Shown: positions 25,755 to 39,324, counted from the first letter of the stretch. The stretch: 64,000 nucleotides of DNA from Petrolisthes cinctipes (GCA_033782935.1 JAWQEG010000259.1:2088501-2152500), one strand, 5' to 3'. Notes: generated from the letters alone by a model not told the origin. Numbers and translations are program-made.

Positions 25755-28700
25755 GGATGTTCAAAACTGGTCATACCTTAGTCCCGCGGTCGGTCGTATC
25801 TGAGCTAGTCCCGTCGGAAGGTAGTCCCTCCCTACGACCGAGTCGGCCTGGCCCCTCCCACCGATGTTCAAACGATCCGTGGTCAGTCGTAAGGAGGGAG
25901 TAAGTGCTGGTCCCATGGTTCGTGAATGAAGCGGTAGAGGGCAGGCAGCTCGCCAGCCGAGATGAAAGCAACCAATAAAAATCGCTGTAACAAAAACGAC
26001 AGCCAATGAGAATGGAGGAGGTTGTTTATAAACAAACACACATGCCGCCATTTGCCTTAAATAATAGTGTAGCTTAGGTTGGTTTGTGTGGCAAAAATTA
26101 TCGGTAAATTTACTGTTTCGGACAGAATAGGATTCTTTGGATAATATATTCTACTAGTGTATTTTGATGTGTTTTCAACGATTTTGATATTCATTTCCTT
26201 CGCATTTTTTTTTTTTTTATTTCTGTGCTCTACGTCCATCCATGCTCTAGAAAAAAACAAAAAACAACAGAAATGAATATCAAAATCGTTAAAAACACAT
26301 CAAAACACACTAGTAGAATATATTATTGACCAAAGAATCCTATTCTGTCTGAAACAGTAATAATACCAAATTGTCTGTGGCTAGGCCTAGATTAGTTTAC
26401 CTTGGTCCTGTTTATGTTAAGGCTGGGTTAGTATGTCCAAACAGGGACTTTTTTCACAATATTATGGTAGAAATTATTTAGACTTAAGTGAGAAAAAAAT
26501 GTAATCAGTAGGAATATCTTGGGAAAAAAAGCCCTTTATTCTTGAGAAACCTAACCTAACATAACTACCCTTAACTTAAAACATTTCACATAGCCTACCA
26601 AACAAAAGTTTGAGTACAACTGTTACATCAATTTCTGCACAAATGTAGCATCATATAATTATGAAAAATTTCAAACAGCAGATTTTTTAGATCATTTTAT
26701 GGGGCACGTCTACAATTCCAAGGAGGCTTCAGTGTTTGCACTTAAATCTCGATAATCAAAGCACAAATCATGTATTAGATACCGTCATATAACTCTTGCC
26801 ACAATAAACTACCGCTATATACTAGAATATATTTGTAACATTCCACTTAAGTTGTGTTTTGAAGAGTAATTATCGCTGATGAGGCGGTGTTGTGGCAAGT
26901 TACGACCGGGGAATAGCGTGGTAAGACTGCTCGGGGGCCGGATGTTCAAAACTGGTCATACCTTAGTCCCGCGGTCGGTCGTATCTGAGCTAGTCCCGTC
27001 GGAAGGTAGTCCCTCCCTACGACCGAGTCGGCCTGGCCCCTCCCACCGATGTTCAAACGATCCGTGGTCAGTCGTAAGGAGGGAGTAAGTGCTGGTCCCA
27101 TGGTTCGTGAATGAAGCGGTAGAGGGCAGGCAGCTCGCCAGCCGAGATGAAAGCAACCAATAAAAATCGCTGTAACAAAAACGACAGCCAATGAGAATGG
27201 AGGAGGTTGTTTATAAACAAACACACATGCCGCCATTTGCCTTAAATAATAGTGTAGCTTAGGTTGGTTTGTGTGGCAAAAATTATCGGTAAATTTACTG
27301 TTTCGGACAGAATAGGATTCTTTGGATAATATATTCTACTAGTGTATTTTGATGTGTTTTCAACGATTTTGATATTCATTTCCTTCGCATTTTTTTTTTT
27401 TTTTTATTTCTGTGCTCTACGTCCATCCATGCTCTATAAAAAAACAAAACACAACAGAAATGAATATCAAAATCGTTAAAAACACATCAAAACACACTAG
27501 TAGAATATATTATTGACCAAAGAATCCTATTCTGTCTGAAACAGTAATAATACCAAATTGTCTGTGGCTAGGCCTAGATTAGTTTACCTTGGTCCTGTTT
27601 ATGTTAAGGCTGGGTTAGTATGTCCAAACAGGGACTTTTTTCACAATATTATGGTAGAAATTATTTAGACTTAAGTGAGAAAAAAATGTAATCAGTAGGA
27701 ATATCTTGGGAAAAAAAGCCCTTTATTCTTGAGAAACCTAACCTAACATAACTACCCTTAACTTAAAACATTTCACATAGCCTACCAAACAAAAGTTTGA
27801 GTACAACTGTTACATCAATTTCTGCACAAATGTAGCATCATATAATTATGAAAAATTTCAAACAGCAGATTTTTTAGATCATTTTATGGGGCACGTCTAC
27901 AATTCCAAGGAGGCTTCAGTGTTTGCACTTAAATCTCGATAATCAAAGCACAAATCATGTATTAGATACCGTCATATAACTCTTGCCACAATAAACTACC
28001 GCTATATACTAGAATATATTTGTAACATTCCACTTAAGTTGTGTTTTGAAGAGTAATTATCGCTGATGAGGCGGTGTTGTGGCAAGTTACGACCGGGGAA
28101 TAGCGTGGTAAGACTGCTCGGGGGCCGGATGTTCAAAACTGGTCATACCTTAGTCCCGCGGTCGGTCGTATCTGAGCTAGTCCCGTCGGAAGGTAGTCCC
28201 TCCCTACGACCGAGTCGGCCTGGCCCCTCCCACCGATGTTCAAACGATCCGTGGTCAGTCGTAAGGAGGGAGTAAGTGCTGGTCCCATGGTTCGTGAATG
28301 AAGCGGTAGAGGGCAGGCAGCTCGCCAGCCGAGATGAAAGCAACCAATAAAAATCGCTGTAACAAAAACGACAGCCAATGAGAATGGAGGAGGTTGTTTA
28401 TAAACAAACACACATGCCGCCATTTGCCTTAAATAATAGTGTAGCTTAGGTTGGTTTGTGTGGCAAAAATTATCGGTAAATTTACTGTTTCGGACAGAAT
28501 AGGATTCTTTGGATAATATATTCTACTAGTGTATTTTGATGTGTTTTCAACGATTTTGATATTCATTTCCTTCGCATTTTTTTTTTTTTTTTATTTCTGT
28601 GCTCTACGTCCATCCATGCTCTATAAAAAAACAAAACACAACAGAAATGAATATCAAAATCGTTAAAAACACATCAAAACACACTAGTAGAATATATTAT

Positions 28701-29313
28701 TGACCAAAGAATCCTATTCTGTCTGAAACAGTAATAATACCAAATTGTCTGTGGCTAGGCCTAGATTAGTTTACCTTGGTCCTGTTTATGTTAAGGCTGG
28801 GTTAGTATGTCCAAACAGGGACTTTTTTCACAATATTATGGTAGAAATTATTTAGACTTAAGTGAGAAAAAAATGTAATCAGTAGGAATATCTTGGGAAA
28901 AAAAGCCCTTTATTCTTGAGAAACCTAACCTAACATAACTACCCTTAACTTAAAACATTTCACATAGCCTACCAAACAAAAGTTTGAGTACAACTGTTAC
29001 ATCAATTTCTGCACAAATGTAGCATCATATAATTATGAAAAATTTCAAACAGCAGATTTTTTACATCATTTTATGGGGCACGTCTACAATTCCAAGGAGG
29101 CTTCAGTGTTTGCACTTAAATCTCGATAATCAAAGCACAAATCATGTATTAGATACCGTCATATAACTCTTGCCACAATAAACTACTACTATATGCTAGA
29201 ATATATTTGTAACACTCCACTTAAGTTGTGTTTTGAAGAGTAATTATCGCTGATGAGGCGGTGTTGTGGCAAGTTACGACCGGGGAATAGCGTGGTAAGA
29301 CTGCTCGGGGGCC
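25755..29313 (+). repeat. Three-unit block with shared markers (units 11-13)
   Basis: These three units alone carry 'cacacatgccgcc' in place of 'cacacgtgccgcc', and the boundaries at 26838 and 28025 share 'aacattccac'. This suggests local amplification of one unit. Confidence 0.75.
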
Positions 29314-32300
29314 GGATGTTCAAAACTGGTCATACCTTAGTCCCGCGGTCGGTCGTATCTGAGCTAGTCCCGTCGGAAGGTAGTCCCTCCCTACGACCGA
29401 GTCGGCCTGGCCCCTCCCACCGATGTTCAAACGATCCGTGGTCAGTCGTAAGGAGGGAGTAAGTGCTGGTCCCATGGTTCGTGAATGAAGCGGTAGAGGG
29501 CAGGCAGCTCGCCAGCCGAGATGAAAGCAACCAATAAAAATCGCTGTAACAAAAACGACAGCCAATGAGAATGGAGGAGGTTGTTTATAAACAAACACAC
29601 GTGCCGCCATTTGCCTTAAATAATAGTGTAGCTTAGGTTGGTTTGTGTGGCAAAAATTATCGGTAAATTTACTGTTTCGGACAGAATAGGATTCTTTGGA
29701 TAATATATTCTACTAGTGTATTTTGATGTGTTTTCAACGATTTTGATATTCATTTCCTTCGCATTTTTTTATTTTTTTTATTTCTGTGCTCTACGTCCAT
29801 CCATGCTCTAGAAAAAAACAAAAAACAACAGAAATGAATATCAAAATCGTTAAAAACACATCAAAACACACTAGTAGAATATATTATTGACCAAAGAATC
29901 CTATTCTGTCTGAAACAGTAATAATACCAAATTGTCTGTGGCTAGGCCTAGATTAGTTTACCTTGGTCCTGTTTATGTTAAGGCTGGGTAAGTATGTCCA
30001 AACAGGGACTTTTTTCACAATATTATGGTAGAAATTATTTAGACTTAAGTGAGAAAAAAATGTAATCAGTAGGAATATCTTGGGAAAAAAAGCCTTTATT
30101 CTTGAGAAACTTAACCTAACATAACTACCCTTAACTTAAAACATTTCACATAGCCTACCAAACAAAAGTTTGAGTACAACTGTTACATCAATTTCTGCAC
30201 AAATGTAGCATCATATAATTATGAAAAATTTCAAACAGCAGATTTTTTAGATCATTTTATGGGGCACGTCTACAATTCCAAGGAGGCTTCAGTGTTTGCA
30301 CTTAAATCTCGATAATCAAAGCACAAATCATGTATTAGATACCGTCATATAACCCTTGCCACAATAAACTACCGCTATATACTAGAATATATTTGTAACA
30401 CTCCACTTAAGTTGTGTTTTGAAGAGTAATTATCGCTGATGAGGCGGTGTTGTGGCAAGTTACGACCGGGGAATAGCGTGGTAAGACTGCTCGGGGGCCG
30501 GATGTTCAAAACTGGTCATACCTTAGTCCCGCGGTCGGTCGTATCTGAGCTAGTCCCGTCGGAAGGTAGTCCCTCCCTACGACCGAGTCGGCCTGGCCCC
30601 TCCCACCGATGTTCAAACGATCCGTGGTCAGTCGTAAGGAGGGAGTAAGTGCTGGTCCCATGGTTCGTGAATGAAGCGGTAGAGGGCAGGCAGCTCGCCA
30701 GCCGAGATGAAAGCAACCAATAAAAATCGCTGTAACAAAAACGACAGCCAATGAGAATGGAGGAGGTTGTTTATAAACAAACACACGTGCCGCCATTTGC
30801 CTTAAATAATAGTGTAGCTTAGGTTGGTTTGTGTGGCAAAAATTATCGGTAAATTTACTGTTTCGGACAGAATAGGATTCTTTGGATAATATATTCTACT
30901 AGTGTATTTTGATGTGTTTTCAACGATTTTGATATTCATTTCCTTCGCATTTTTTTTTTTTTTTTTTATTTCTGTGCTCTACGTCCATCCATGCTCTATA
31001 AAAAAACAAAAAACAACAGAAATGAATATCAAAATCGTTAAAAACACATCAAAACACACTAGTAGAATATATTATTGACCAAAGAATCCTATTCTGTCTG
31101 AAACAGTAATAATACCAAATTGTCTGTGGCTAGGCCTAGATTAGTTTACCTTGGTCCTGTTTATGTTAAGGCTGGGTTAGTATGTCCAAACAGGGACTTT
31201 TTTCACAATATTATGGTAGAAATTATTTAGACTTAAGTGAGAAAAAAATGTAATCAGTAGGAATATCTTGGGAAAAAAAGCCCTTTATTCTTGAGAAACC
31301 TAACCTAACATAACTACCCTTAACTTAAAACATTTCACATAGCCTACCAAACAAAAGTTTGAGTACAACTGTTACATCAATTTCTGCACAAATGTAGCAT
31401 CATATAATTATGAAAAATTTCAAACAGCAGATTTTTTTAGATCATTTTATGGGGCACGTCTACAATTCCAAGGAGGCTTCAGTGTTTGCACTTAAATCTC
31501 GATAATCAAAGCACAAATCATGTATTAGATACCGTCATATAACTCTTGCCACAATAAACTACCGCTATATACTAGAATATATTTGTAACACTCCACTTAA
31601 GTTGTGTTTTGAAGAGTAATTATCGCTGATGAGGCGGTGTTGTGGCAAGTTACGACCGGGGAATAGCGTGGTAAGACTGCTCGGGGGCCGGATGTTCAAA
31701 ACTGGTCATACCTTAGTCCCGCGGTCGGTCGTATCTGAGCTAGTCCCGTCGGAAGGTAGTCCCTCCCTACGACCGAGTCGGCCTGGCCCCTCCCACCGAT
31801 GTTCAAACGATCCGTGGTCAGTCGTAAGGAGGGAGTAAGTGCTGGTCCCATGGTTCGTGGATGAAGCGGTAGAGGGCAGGCAGCTCGCCAGCCGAGATGA
31901 AAGCAACCAATAAAAATCGCTGTAACAAAAACGACAGCCAATGAGAATGGAGGAGGTTGTTTATAAACAAACACACGTGCCGCCATTTGCCTTAAATAAT
32001 AGTGTAGCTTAGGTTGGTTTGTGTGGCAAAAATTATCGGTAAATTTACTGTTTCGGACAGAATAGGATTCTTTGGATAATATATTCTACTAGTGTATTTT
32101 GATGTGTTTTCAACGATTTTGATATTCATTTCCTTCGCATTTTTTTTTTTTTTTATTTCTGTGCTCTACGTCCATCCATGCTCTATAAAAAAACAAAACA
32201 CAACAGAAATGAATATCAAAATCGTTAAAAACACATCAAAACACACTAGTAGAATATATTATTGACCAAAGAATCCTATTCTGTCTGAAACAGTAATAAT

Positions 32301-35300
32301 ACCAAATTGTCTGTGGCTAGGCCTAGATTAGTTTACCTTGGTCCTGTTTATGTTAAGGCTGGGTTAGTATGTCCAAACAGGGACTTTTTTCACAATATTA
32401 TGGTAGAAATTATTTAGACTTAAGTGAGAAAAAAATGTAATCAGTAGGAATATCTTGGGAAAAAAAGCCCTTTATTCTTGAGAAACCTAACCTAACATAA
32501 CTACCCTTAACTTAAAACATTTCACATAGCCTACCAAACAAAAGTTTGAGTACAACTGTTACATCAATTTCTGCACAAATGTAGCATCATATAATTATGA
32601 AAAATTTCAAACAGCAGATTTTTTAGATCATTTTATGGGGCACGTCTACAATTCCAAGGAGGCTTCAGTGTTTGCACTTAAATCTCGATAATCAAAGCAC
32701 AAATCATGTATTAGATACCGTCATATAACTCTTGCCACAATAAACTACCGCTATATACTAGAATATATTTGTAACACTCCACTTAAGTTGTGTTTTGAAG
32801 AGTAATTATCGCTGATGAGGCGGTGTTGTGGCAAGTTACGACCGGGGAATAGCGTGGTAAGACTGCTCGGGGGCCGGATGTTCAAAACTGGTCATACCTT
32901 AGTCCCGCGGTCGGTCGTATCTGAGCTAGTCCCGTCGGAAGGTAGTCCCTCCCTACGACCGAGTCGGCCTGGCCCCTCCCACCGATGTTCAAACGATCCG
33001 TGGTCAGTCGTAAGGAGGGAGTAAGTGCTGGTCCCATGGTTCGTGAATGAAGCGGTAGAGGGCAGGCAGCTCGCCAGCCGAGATGAAAGCAACCAATAAA
33101 AATCGCTGTAACAAAAACGACAGCCAATGAGAATGGAGGAGGTTGTTTATAAACAAACACACGTGCCGCCATTTGCCTTAAATAATAGTGTAGCTTAGGT
33201 TGGTTTGTGTGGCAAAAATTATCGGTAAATTTACTGTTTCGGACAGAATAGGATTCTTTGGATAATATATTCTACTAGTGTATTTTGATGTGTTTTCAAC
33301 GATTTTGATATTCATTTCCTTCGCATTTTTTTTTTTTTTTATTTCTGTGCTCTACGTCCATCCATGCTCTAGAAAAAAACAAAAAACAACAGAAATGAAT
33401 ATCAAAATCGTTAAAAACACATCAAAACACACTAGTAGAATATATTATTGACCAAAGAATCCTATTCTGTCTGAAACAGTAATAATACCAAATTGTCTGT
33501 GGCTAGGCCTAGATTAGTTTACCTTGGTCCTGTTTATGTTAAGGCTGGGTTAGTATGTCCAAACAGGGACTTTTTTCACAATATTATGGTAGAAATTATT
33601 TAGACTTAAGTGAGAAAAAAATGTAATCAGTAGGAATATCTTGGGAAAAAAAGCCCTTTATTCTTGAGAAACCTAACCTAACATAACTACCCTTAACTTA
33701 AAACATTTCACATAGCCTACCAAACAAAAGTTTGAGTACAACTGTTACATCAATTTCTGCACAAATGTAGCATCATATAATTATGAAAAATTTCAAACAG
33801 CAGATTTTTTTAGATCATTTTATGGGGCACGTCTACAATTCCAAGGAGGCTTCAGTGTTTGCACTTAAATCTCGATAATCAAAGCACAAATCATGTATTA
33901 GATACCGTCATATAACTCTTGCCACAATAAACTACCGCTATATACTAGAATATATTTGTAACACTCCACTTAAGTTGTGTTTTGAAGAGTAATTATCGCT
34001 GATGAGGCGATGTTGTGGCAAGTTACGACCGGGGAATAGCGTGGTAAGACTGCTCGGGGGCCGGATGTTCAAAACTGGTCATACCTTAGTCCCGCGGTCG
34101 GTCGTATCTGAGCTAGTCCCGTCGGAAGGTAGTCCCTCCCTACGACCGAGTCGGCCTGGCCCCTCCCACCGATGTTCAAACGATCCGTGGTCAGTCGTAA
34201 GGAGGGAGTAAGTGCTGGTCCCATGGTTCGTGAATGAAGCGGTAGAGGGCAGGCAGCTCGCCAGCCGAGATGAAAGCAACCAATAAAAATCGCTGTAACA
34301 AAAACGACAGCCAATGAGAATGGAGGAGGTTGTTTATAAACAAACACACGTGCCGCCATTTGCCTTAAATAATAGTGTAGCTTAGGTTGGTTTGTGTGGC
34401 AAAAATTATCGGTAAATTTACTGTTTCGGACAGAATAGGATTCTTTGGATAATATATTCTACTAGTGTATTTTGATGTGTTTTCAACGATTTTGATATTC
34501 ATTTCCTTCGCATTTTTTTTTTTTTTATTTCTGTGCTCTACGTCCATCCATGCTCTATAAAAAAACAAAACACAACAGAAATGAATATCAAAATCGTTAA
34601 AAACACATCAAAACACACTAGTAGAATATATTATTGACCAAAGAATCCTATTCTGTCTGAAACAGTAATAATACCAAATTGTCTGTGGCTAGGCCTAGAT
34701 TAGTTTACCTTGGTCCTGTTTATGTTAAGGCTGGGTTAGTATGTCCAAACAGGGACTTTTTTCACAATATTATGGTAGAAATTATTTAGACTTAAGTGAG
34801 AAAAAAATGTAATCAGTAGGAATATCTTGGGAAAAAAAGCCCTTTATTCTTGAGAAACCTAACCTAACATAACTACCCTTAACTTAAAACATTTCACATA
34901 GCCTACCAAACAAAAGTTTGAGTACAACTGTTACATCAATTTCTGCACAAATGTAGCATCATATAATTATGAAAAATTTCAAACAGCAGATTTTTTAGAT
35001 CATTTTATGGGGCACGTCTACAATTCCAAGGAGGCTTCAGTGTTTGCACTTAAATCTCGATAATCAAAGCACAAATCATGTATTAGATACCGTCATATAA
35101 CTCTTGCCACAATAAACTACCGCTATATACTAGAATATATTTGTAACACTCCACTTAAGTTGTGTTTTGAAGAGTAATTATCGCTGATGAGGCGGTGTTG
35201 TGGCAAGTTACGACCGGGGAATAGCGTGGTAAGACTGCTCGGGGGCCGGATGTTCAAAACTGGTCATACCTTAGTCCCGCGGTCGGTCGTATCTGAGCTA

Positions 35301-36433
35301 GTCCCGTCGGAAGGTAGTCCCTCCCTACGACCGAGTCGGCCTGGCCCCTCCCACCGATGTTCAAACGATCCGTGGTCAGTCGTAAGGAGGGAGTAAGTGC
35401 TGGTCCCATGGTTCGTGAATGAAGCGGTAGAGGGCAGGCAGCTCGCCAGCCGAGATGAAAGCAACCAATAAAAATCGCTGTAACAAAAACGACAGCCAAT
35501 GAGAATGGAGGAGGTTGTTTATAAACAAACACACGTGCCGCCATTTGCCTTAAATAATAGTGTAGCTTAGGTTGGTTTGTGTGGCAAAAATTATCGGTAA
35601 ATTTACTGTTTCGGACAGAATAGGATTCTTTGGATAATATATTCTACTAGTGTATTTTGATGTGTTTTCAACGATTTTGATATTCATTTCCTTCGCATTT
35701 TTTTATTTTTTTATTTCTGTGCTCTACGTCCATCCATGCTCTAGAAAAAAACAAAACACAACAGAAATGAATATCAAAATCGTTAAAAACACATCAAAAC
35801 ACACTAGTAGAATATATTATTGACCAAAGAATCCTATTCTGTCTGAAACAGTAATAATACCAAATTGTCTGTGGCTAGGCCTAGATTAGTTTACCTTGGT
35901 CCTGTTTATGTTAAGGCTGGGTTAGTATGTCCAAACAGGGACTTTTTTCACAATATTATGGTAGAAATTATTTAGACTTAAGTGAGAAAAAAATGTAATC
36001 AGTAGGAATATCTTGGGAAAAAAAGCCCTTTATTCTTGAGAAACCTAACCTAACATAACTACCCTTAACTTAAAACATTTCACATAGCCTACCAAACAAA
36101 AGTTTGAGTACAACTGTTACATCAATTTCTGCACAAATGTAGCATCATATAATTATGAAAAATTTCAAACAGCAGATTTTTTAGATCATTTTATGGGGCA
36201 CGTCTACAATTCCAAGGAGGCTTCAGTGTTTGCACTTAAATCTCGATAATCAAAGCACAAATCATGTATTAGATACCGTCATATAACTCTTGCCACAATA
36301 AACTACCACTATATGCTAGAATATATTTGTAACACTCCACTTAAGTTGTGTTTTGAAGAGTAATTATCGCTGATGAGGCGGTGTTGTGGCAAGTTACGAC
36401 CGGGGAATAGCGTGGTAAGACTGCTCGGGGGCC

Positions 36434-37680
36434 GGATGTTCAAAACTGGTCATATCTTAGTCCCGCGGTCGGTCGTATCTGACCTAGTCCCGTCGCAAGG
36501 TAGTCCCTCCCTACGACCGAGTCGGCCTGGCCCCTCCCACCGATGTTCAAACGATCCGTGGTCAGTCGTAAGGAGGGAGTAAGTGCTGGTCCCATGGTTC
36601 GTGAATGAAGCGGTAGAGGGCAGGCAGCTCGCCAGCTGAGATGAAAGCAACCAATAAAAATCGCTGTAACAAATACGACAGCCAATGAGAATGGAGGAGG
36701 TTGTTTATAAACAAACACACGTGCCGCCATTTGCCTTAAATAATAGTGTAGCTTAGGTTGGTTTGTGTGGCAAAAATTATCGGTAAATTTACTGTTTCGG
36801 ACAGAATAGGATTCTTTGGATAATATATTCTACTAGTGTATTTTGATGTGTTTTCAACGATTTTGATATTCATTTCCTTCGCATTTTTTTCATTTTTTTA
36901 TTTGCCTAACCTGACCTGACCTAACCTAATCTGGACCGCGGCACACTTCCGGGATTAGATTTCAAATATAAACTGTGCTCTACGTCCATCCATGCTCTAG
37001 AAAAAAAAAAAAAAAACAGAAATAAATATCAAAATCGTTAAAAACACATCAAAACACACTAGTAGAATATATTATTGACCAAAGAATCCTATTCTGTCTG
37101 AAACAGTAATAATACCAAATTGTCTGTGGCTAGGCCTAGATTAGTTTACCTTGGTCCTGTTTATGTTAAGGTTGGGTTAGTTTGTCCAAACAGGGTCTTT
37201 TTTCACAATATTATGGTAGAAATTATTTAGACTTAAGTGAGAAAAAAATGTAATCAGGAATATCTTGGAAAAAAAGCCCTTTATTCTTGAGAAACCTAAC
37301 CTAACCTAACATAACTACCCTTAACTTAAAACATTTCACATAGCCTACCAAACAAAAGTTTGAGTACAACAGTTACATCAATTTCTCCACAAATGTAGCA
37401 TCATATAATTATGAAAAATTTCAGCCAGCTGATTTTTGAGATAATTCTATGGGGCACGTCTACAATTCCAAGGAGGCTTCAGTGTTTGCACTTAAATCTC
37501 GATAATCAAAGCACAAATCATGTATTAGATACCGTCATATAACCCTTGCCACAATAAACTACCGCTATATACTAGAATATATTTGTAACACTCCACTTAA
37601 GTTGTGTTTTGAAGAGTAATTACCGCTGATGAGGCGGTGTTGTGGCAAGTTACGACCGGGGAATAGCGTGGAAAGACTGC
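36434..37680 (+). repeat. Array unit 20 (long variant, last full unit)
   Basis: Carries the insertion at about 36903-36973 and long-variant markers. Where another core would begin, it continues into the distinct right-terminal segment at 37681. Confidence 0.85.
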
Positions 37681-38238
37681 TCGGTAGTGGGTATAAAATT
37701 CAGCGGCTTTACGACCAGAGTTAGTCCCTCTGACATCACAACATGGCGCCCAAAATGTTTTGAACATCGCTGGCAGCAGCCATTGTGATGACTTAGTCCC
37801 CCTCTGGCGAGCTACGACCGGGACTAAAGTTTTGAACATCCCTACCTAGAATATATTTGTAACACTCCACTTAAGTTGTGTTTTGAAGAGTAATTATCGC
37901 TGATGAGGCGGTGTTGTGGCAAGTTACGACCGGGGAATAGCGTGGTAAGACTGCTCGGTAGTTGGTATAAAATTCAGCGGCTTTACGACCAGAGTTAGTC
38001 CCTCTGACGTCACAACATGGCGCCCAAAATGTTTTGAAAATCGCTGGCAGCAGCCATTGTGATGACTTAGTCCCCCTCTGGCGAGCTACGACCGGGACTA
38101 AAGTTTTGAACATCCCTACCCGGTAGTGGGTATAAAATTCAGCGGCTTTACGACCAGAGTTAGTCCCTCTGACGTCACAACATGGCGCCCAAAATGTTTT
38201 GAACATCGCTGGCGGCAGCCATTGTGATGACTCAGTGA
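37681..38238 (+). repeat. Right-terminal segment of the array, duplicated about 2.6 times
   Basis: A 166-bp segment (37681-37846) runs from 'cggtagtgggtataaaattc' to 'gttttgaacatccctacc'. It is followed by a 274-bp duplicate that includes the end of a normal unit (37847-38120), then a third copy from 38121 interrupted at 38238 by another element. Each contains two inverted GATGTTCAAAAC motifs, 'agttagtccctctgac' and 'acatggcgccc' (YY1-like). Confidence 0.85.
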
Positions 38239-39179
38239 CAGTGGTATTCTTAAAAAAAATCTTTCCCGTCATAAGCATGGGAAAGAAATATATCACTAAT
38301 TTTCTATTCTTAAAGATTTCCTTCCTCTCCTGGCCTTAAATTCCTTCCCTTGAATCGAGTATATTATTGGAACATGAAAGAAAAATTTACCCCATTCCTT
38401 CAATAATTCTTTTGTTGTATTTTATCATTTACTTTTGATGTTTTCTTTATAACATCATAATATATTGGAAACACGTGCAACAGTATTGTATCACCGAAGA
38501 AAAAAGATTTTAGTAAATAAATGAGGCATTTCTTCCAAATTTCTAAAGACCTACCATACTCGGTTCAAAATTTGTGTTCGACTGGGTTGTATACGTCATT
38601 GGTCAGGTGTGTGGTGATTGGTCCATATACTCACCTAACTCCACCCTTCCACCCCTACACCACTAATCCTCTCTTGACACCATGCTGCTCGTGGTGGTAT
38701 ATGTTTGTATATTATTTATCATTCTTTTATTCAAGATATACAATTTTATTTATACCATTAGTCTCAGCAATGATTGTAGTGTCCAGATATATTTGTCACA
38801 ACTCGATATAACATTAAACAAAGACATTATGACGAGTAGAAGTGAACAAAGTTCCCCACTATATTTATACCACTATTATTATCATCGTTTTCCTACAGGA
38901 AATATTAAATCAATGATGATATAAAACATTTCATTGCATAAAACAAAACCTCGTGAGCACAGCGTGGATGTGTTTATTGTTTATATTTTGTGCCCGGAGG
39001 GCTCATAGACGTACAAACACACACACATTTATCATTTCCATGGCACAGCCTGCAGGGCTACCAACATGTAAACTTTTCCTTCCCTTCCAAAGAATTCTTT
39101 AAGCATAATGAAGGGAGAGAAAAATCCTTAGAAGGGAAAGATATATGTAAGGAAAGATTTTTTTTTAAGAATACCACCG
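38239..39179. mobile_element. Non-autonomous hAT-like TIR element nested in the array end
   Basis: The left end CAGTGGTATTCTTAAAAAAA and the right end (inverse CGGTGGTATTCTTAAAAAAA) share about 26 bp. The element of 941 bp interrupts 'gatgacttagtccccctctgg', the uninterrupted form at 37787 and 38063. Flanks 'ctcagtga' and 'ttagtccc' fit an 8-bp target duplication only imperfectly. The CAGTGG start resembles hAT termini. No transposase is encoded. Confidence 0.7.
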
Positions 39180-39227
39180 TTAGTCCCCCTCTGGCGACCT
39201 ACGACCGGGACTAAAGTTTTGAACATC
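39180..39227 (+). repeat. Right terminus of the array beyond the nested element
   Basis: Resumes the interrupted terminal segment ('ttagtccccctctggcgacc ... ctaaagttttgaacatc') and ends the whole array. The following 'aggcagcag' resembles the left flank 'ccagcag', giving a likely CAGCAG target duplication. Confidence 0.75.
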
Positions 39228-39230
39228 AGG

Positions 39231-39324
39231 CAGCAGAAAGAGCATAAAATGTAGTCAATTAACTAAAATAGAACCATCACTCTCACTCCCATGACATTTA
39301 TAGCACTGTATATCTTCTTCTAAA
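39231..39324 (-). pseudogene. 5' half of the PHD-finger ORF1 split by the array
   Basis: The minus strand gives EEDIQCYKCHGSESDGSILVN, then a stop where the intact family has Trp, then LHFMLFL. It lines up with CYSC...VDKWFGCETCTRW of the copy near 46 kb. Two zinc-binding Cys are changed to Phe and the Trp codon to TGA, so the ORF1 is decayed. It is continued at 13678 on the far side of the array. Confidence 0.6.

Larger units (their letters stand above)
13679..39227. repeat. Giant tandem array bounded by inverted termini, 20 units of about 1187/1255 bp
   Basis: Units, taken from the first G of 'ggatgttcaaaactgg', start at 13684, 14943, 16129, 17314, 18501, 19688, 20875, 22057, 23314, 24501, 25755, 26940, 28127, 29314, 30500, 31690, 32876, 34063, 35248 and 36434. 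Periods are 1182-1190 bp, except 1247-1259 bp for the units at 13684, 22057, 24501 and 36434. Those four carry an extra segment of about 70 bp containing CCTGACCTAACC and 'accgcggcacacttccggg'. Units are nearly identical. The left end reads CCGGATGTTCAAAAC and the right end is the inverse, GTTTTGAACATCAGG, with TTAGTCCCG and GGTCGTA shared inside both. The right end (37681 onward) is a distinct terminal segment. Short open frames in the units are repeated in several frames and are not called as genes. Confidence 0.93.

Noticed and set aside
13690..36730. Conserved 69-, 66- and 96-residue open frames in every array unit
   Set aside because: They overlap in opposite strands and different frames, and identity follows from array homogeneity. 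No domain is recognisable and start or stop positions change between units without effect.
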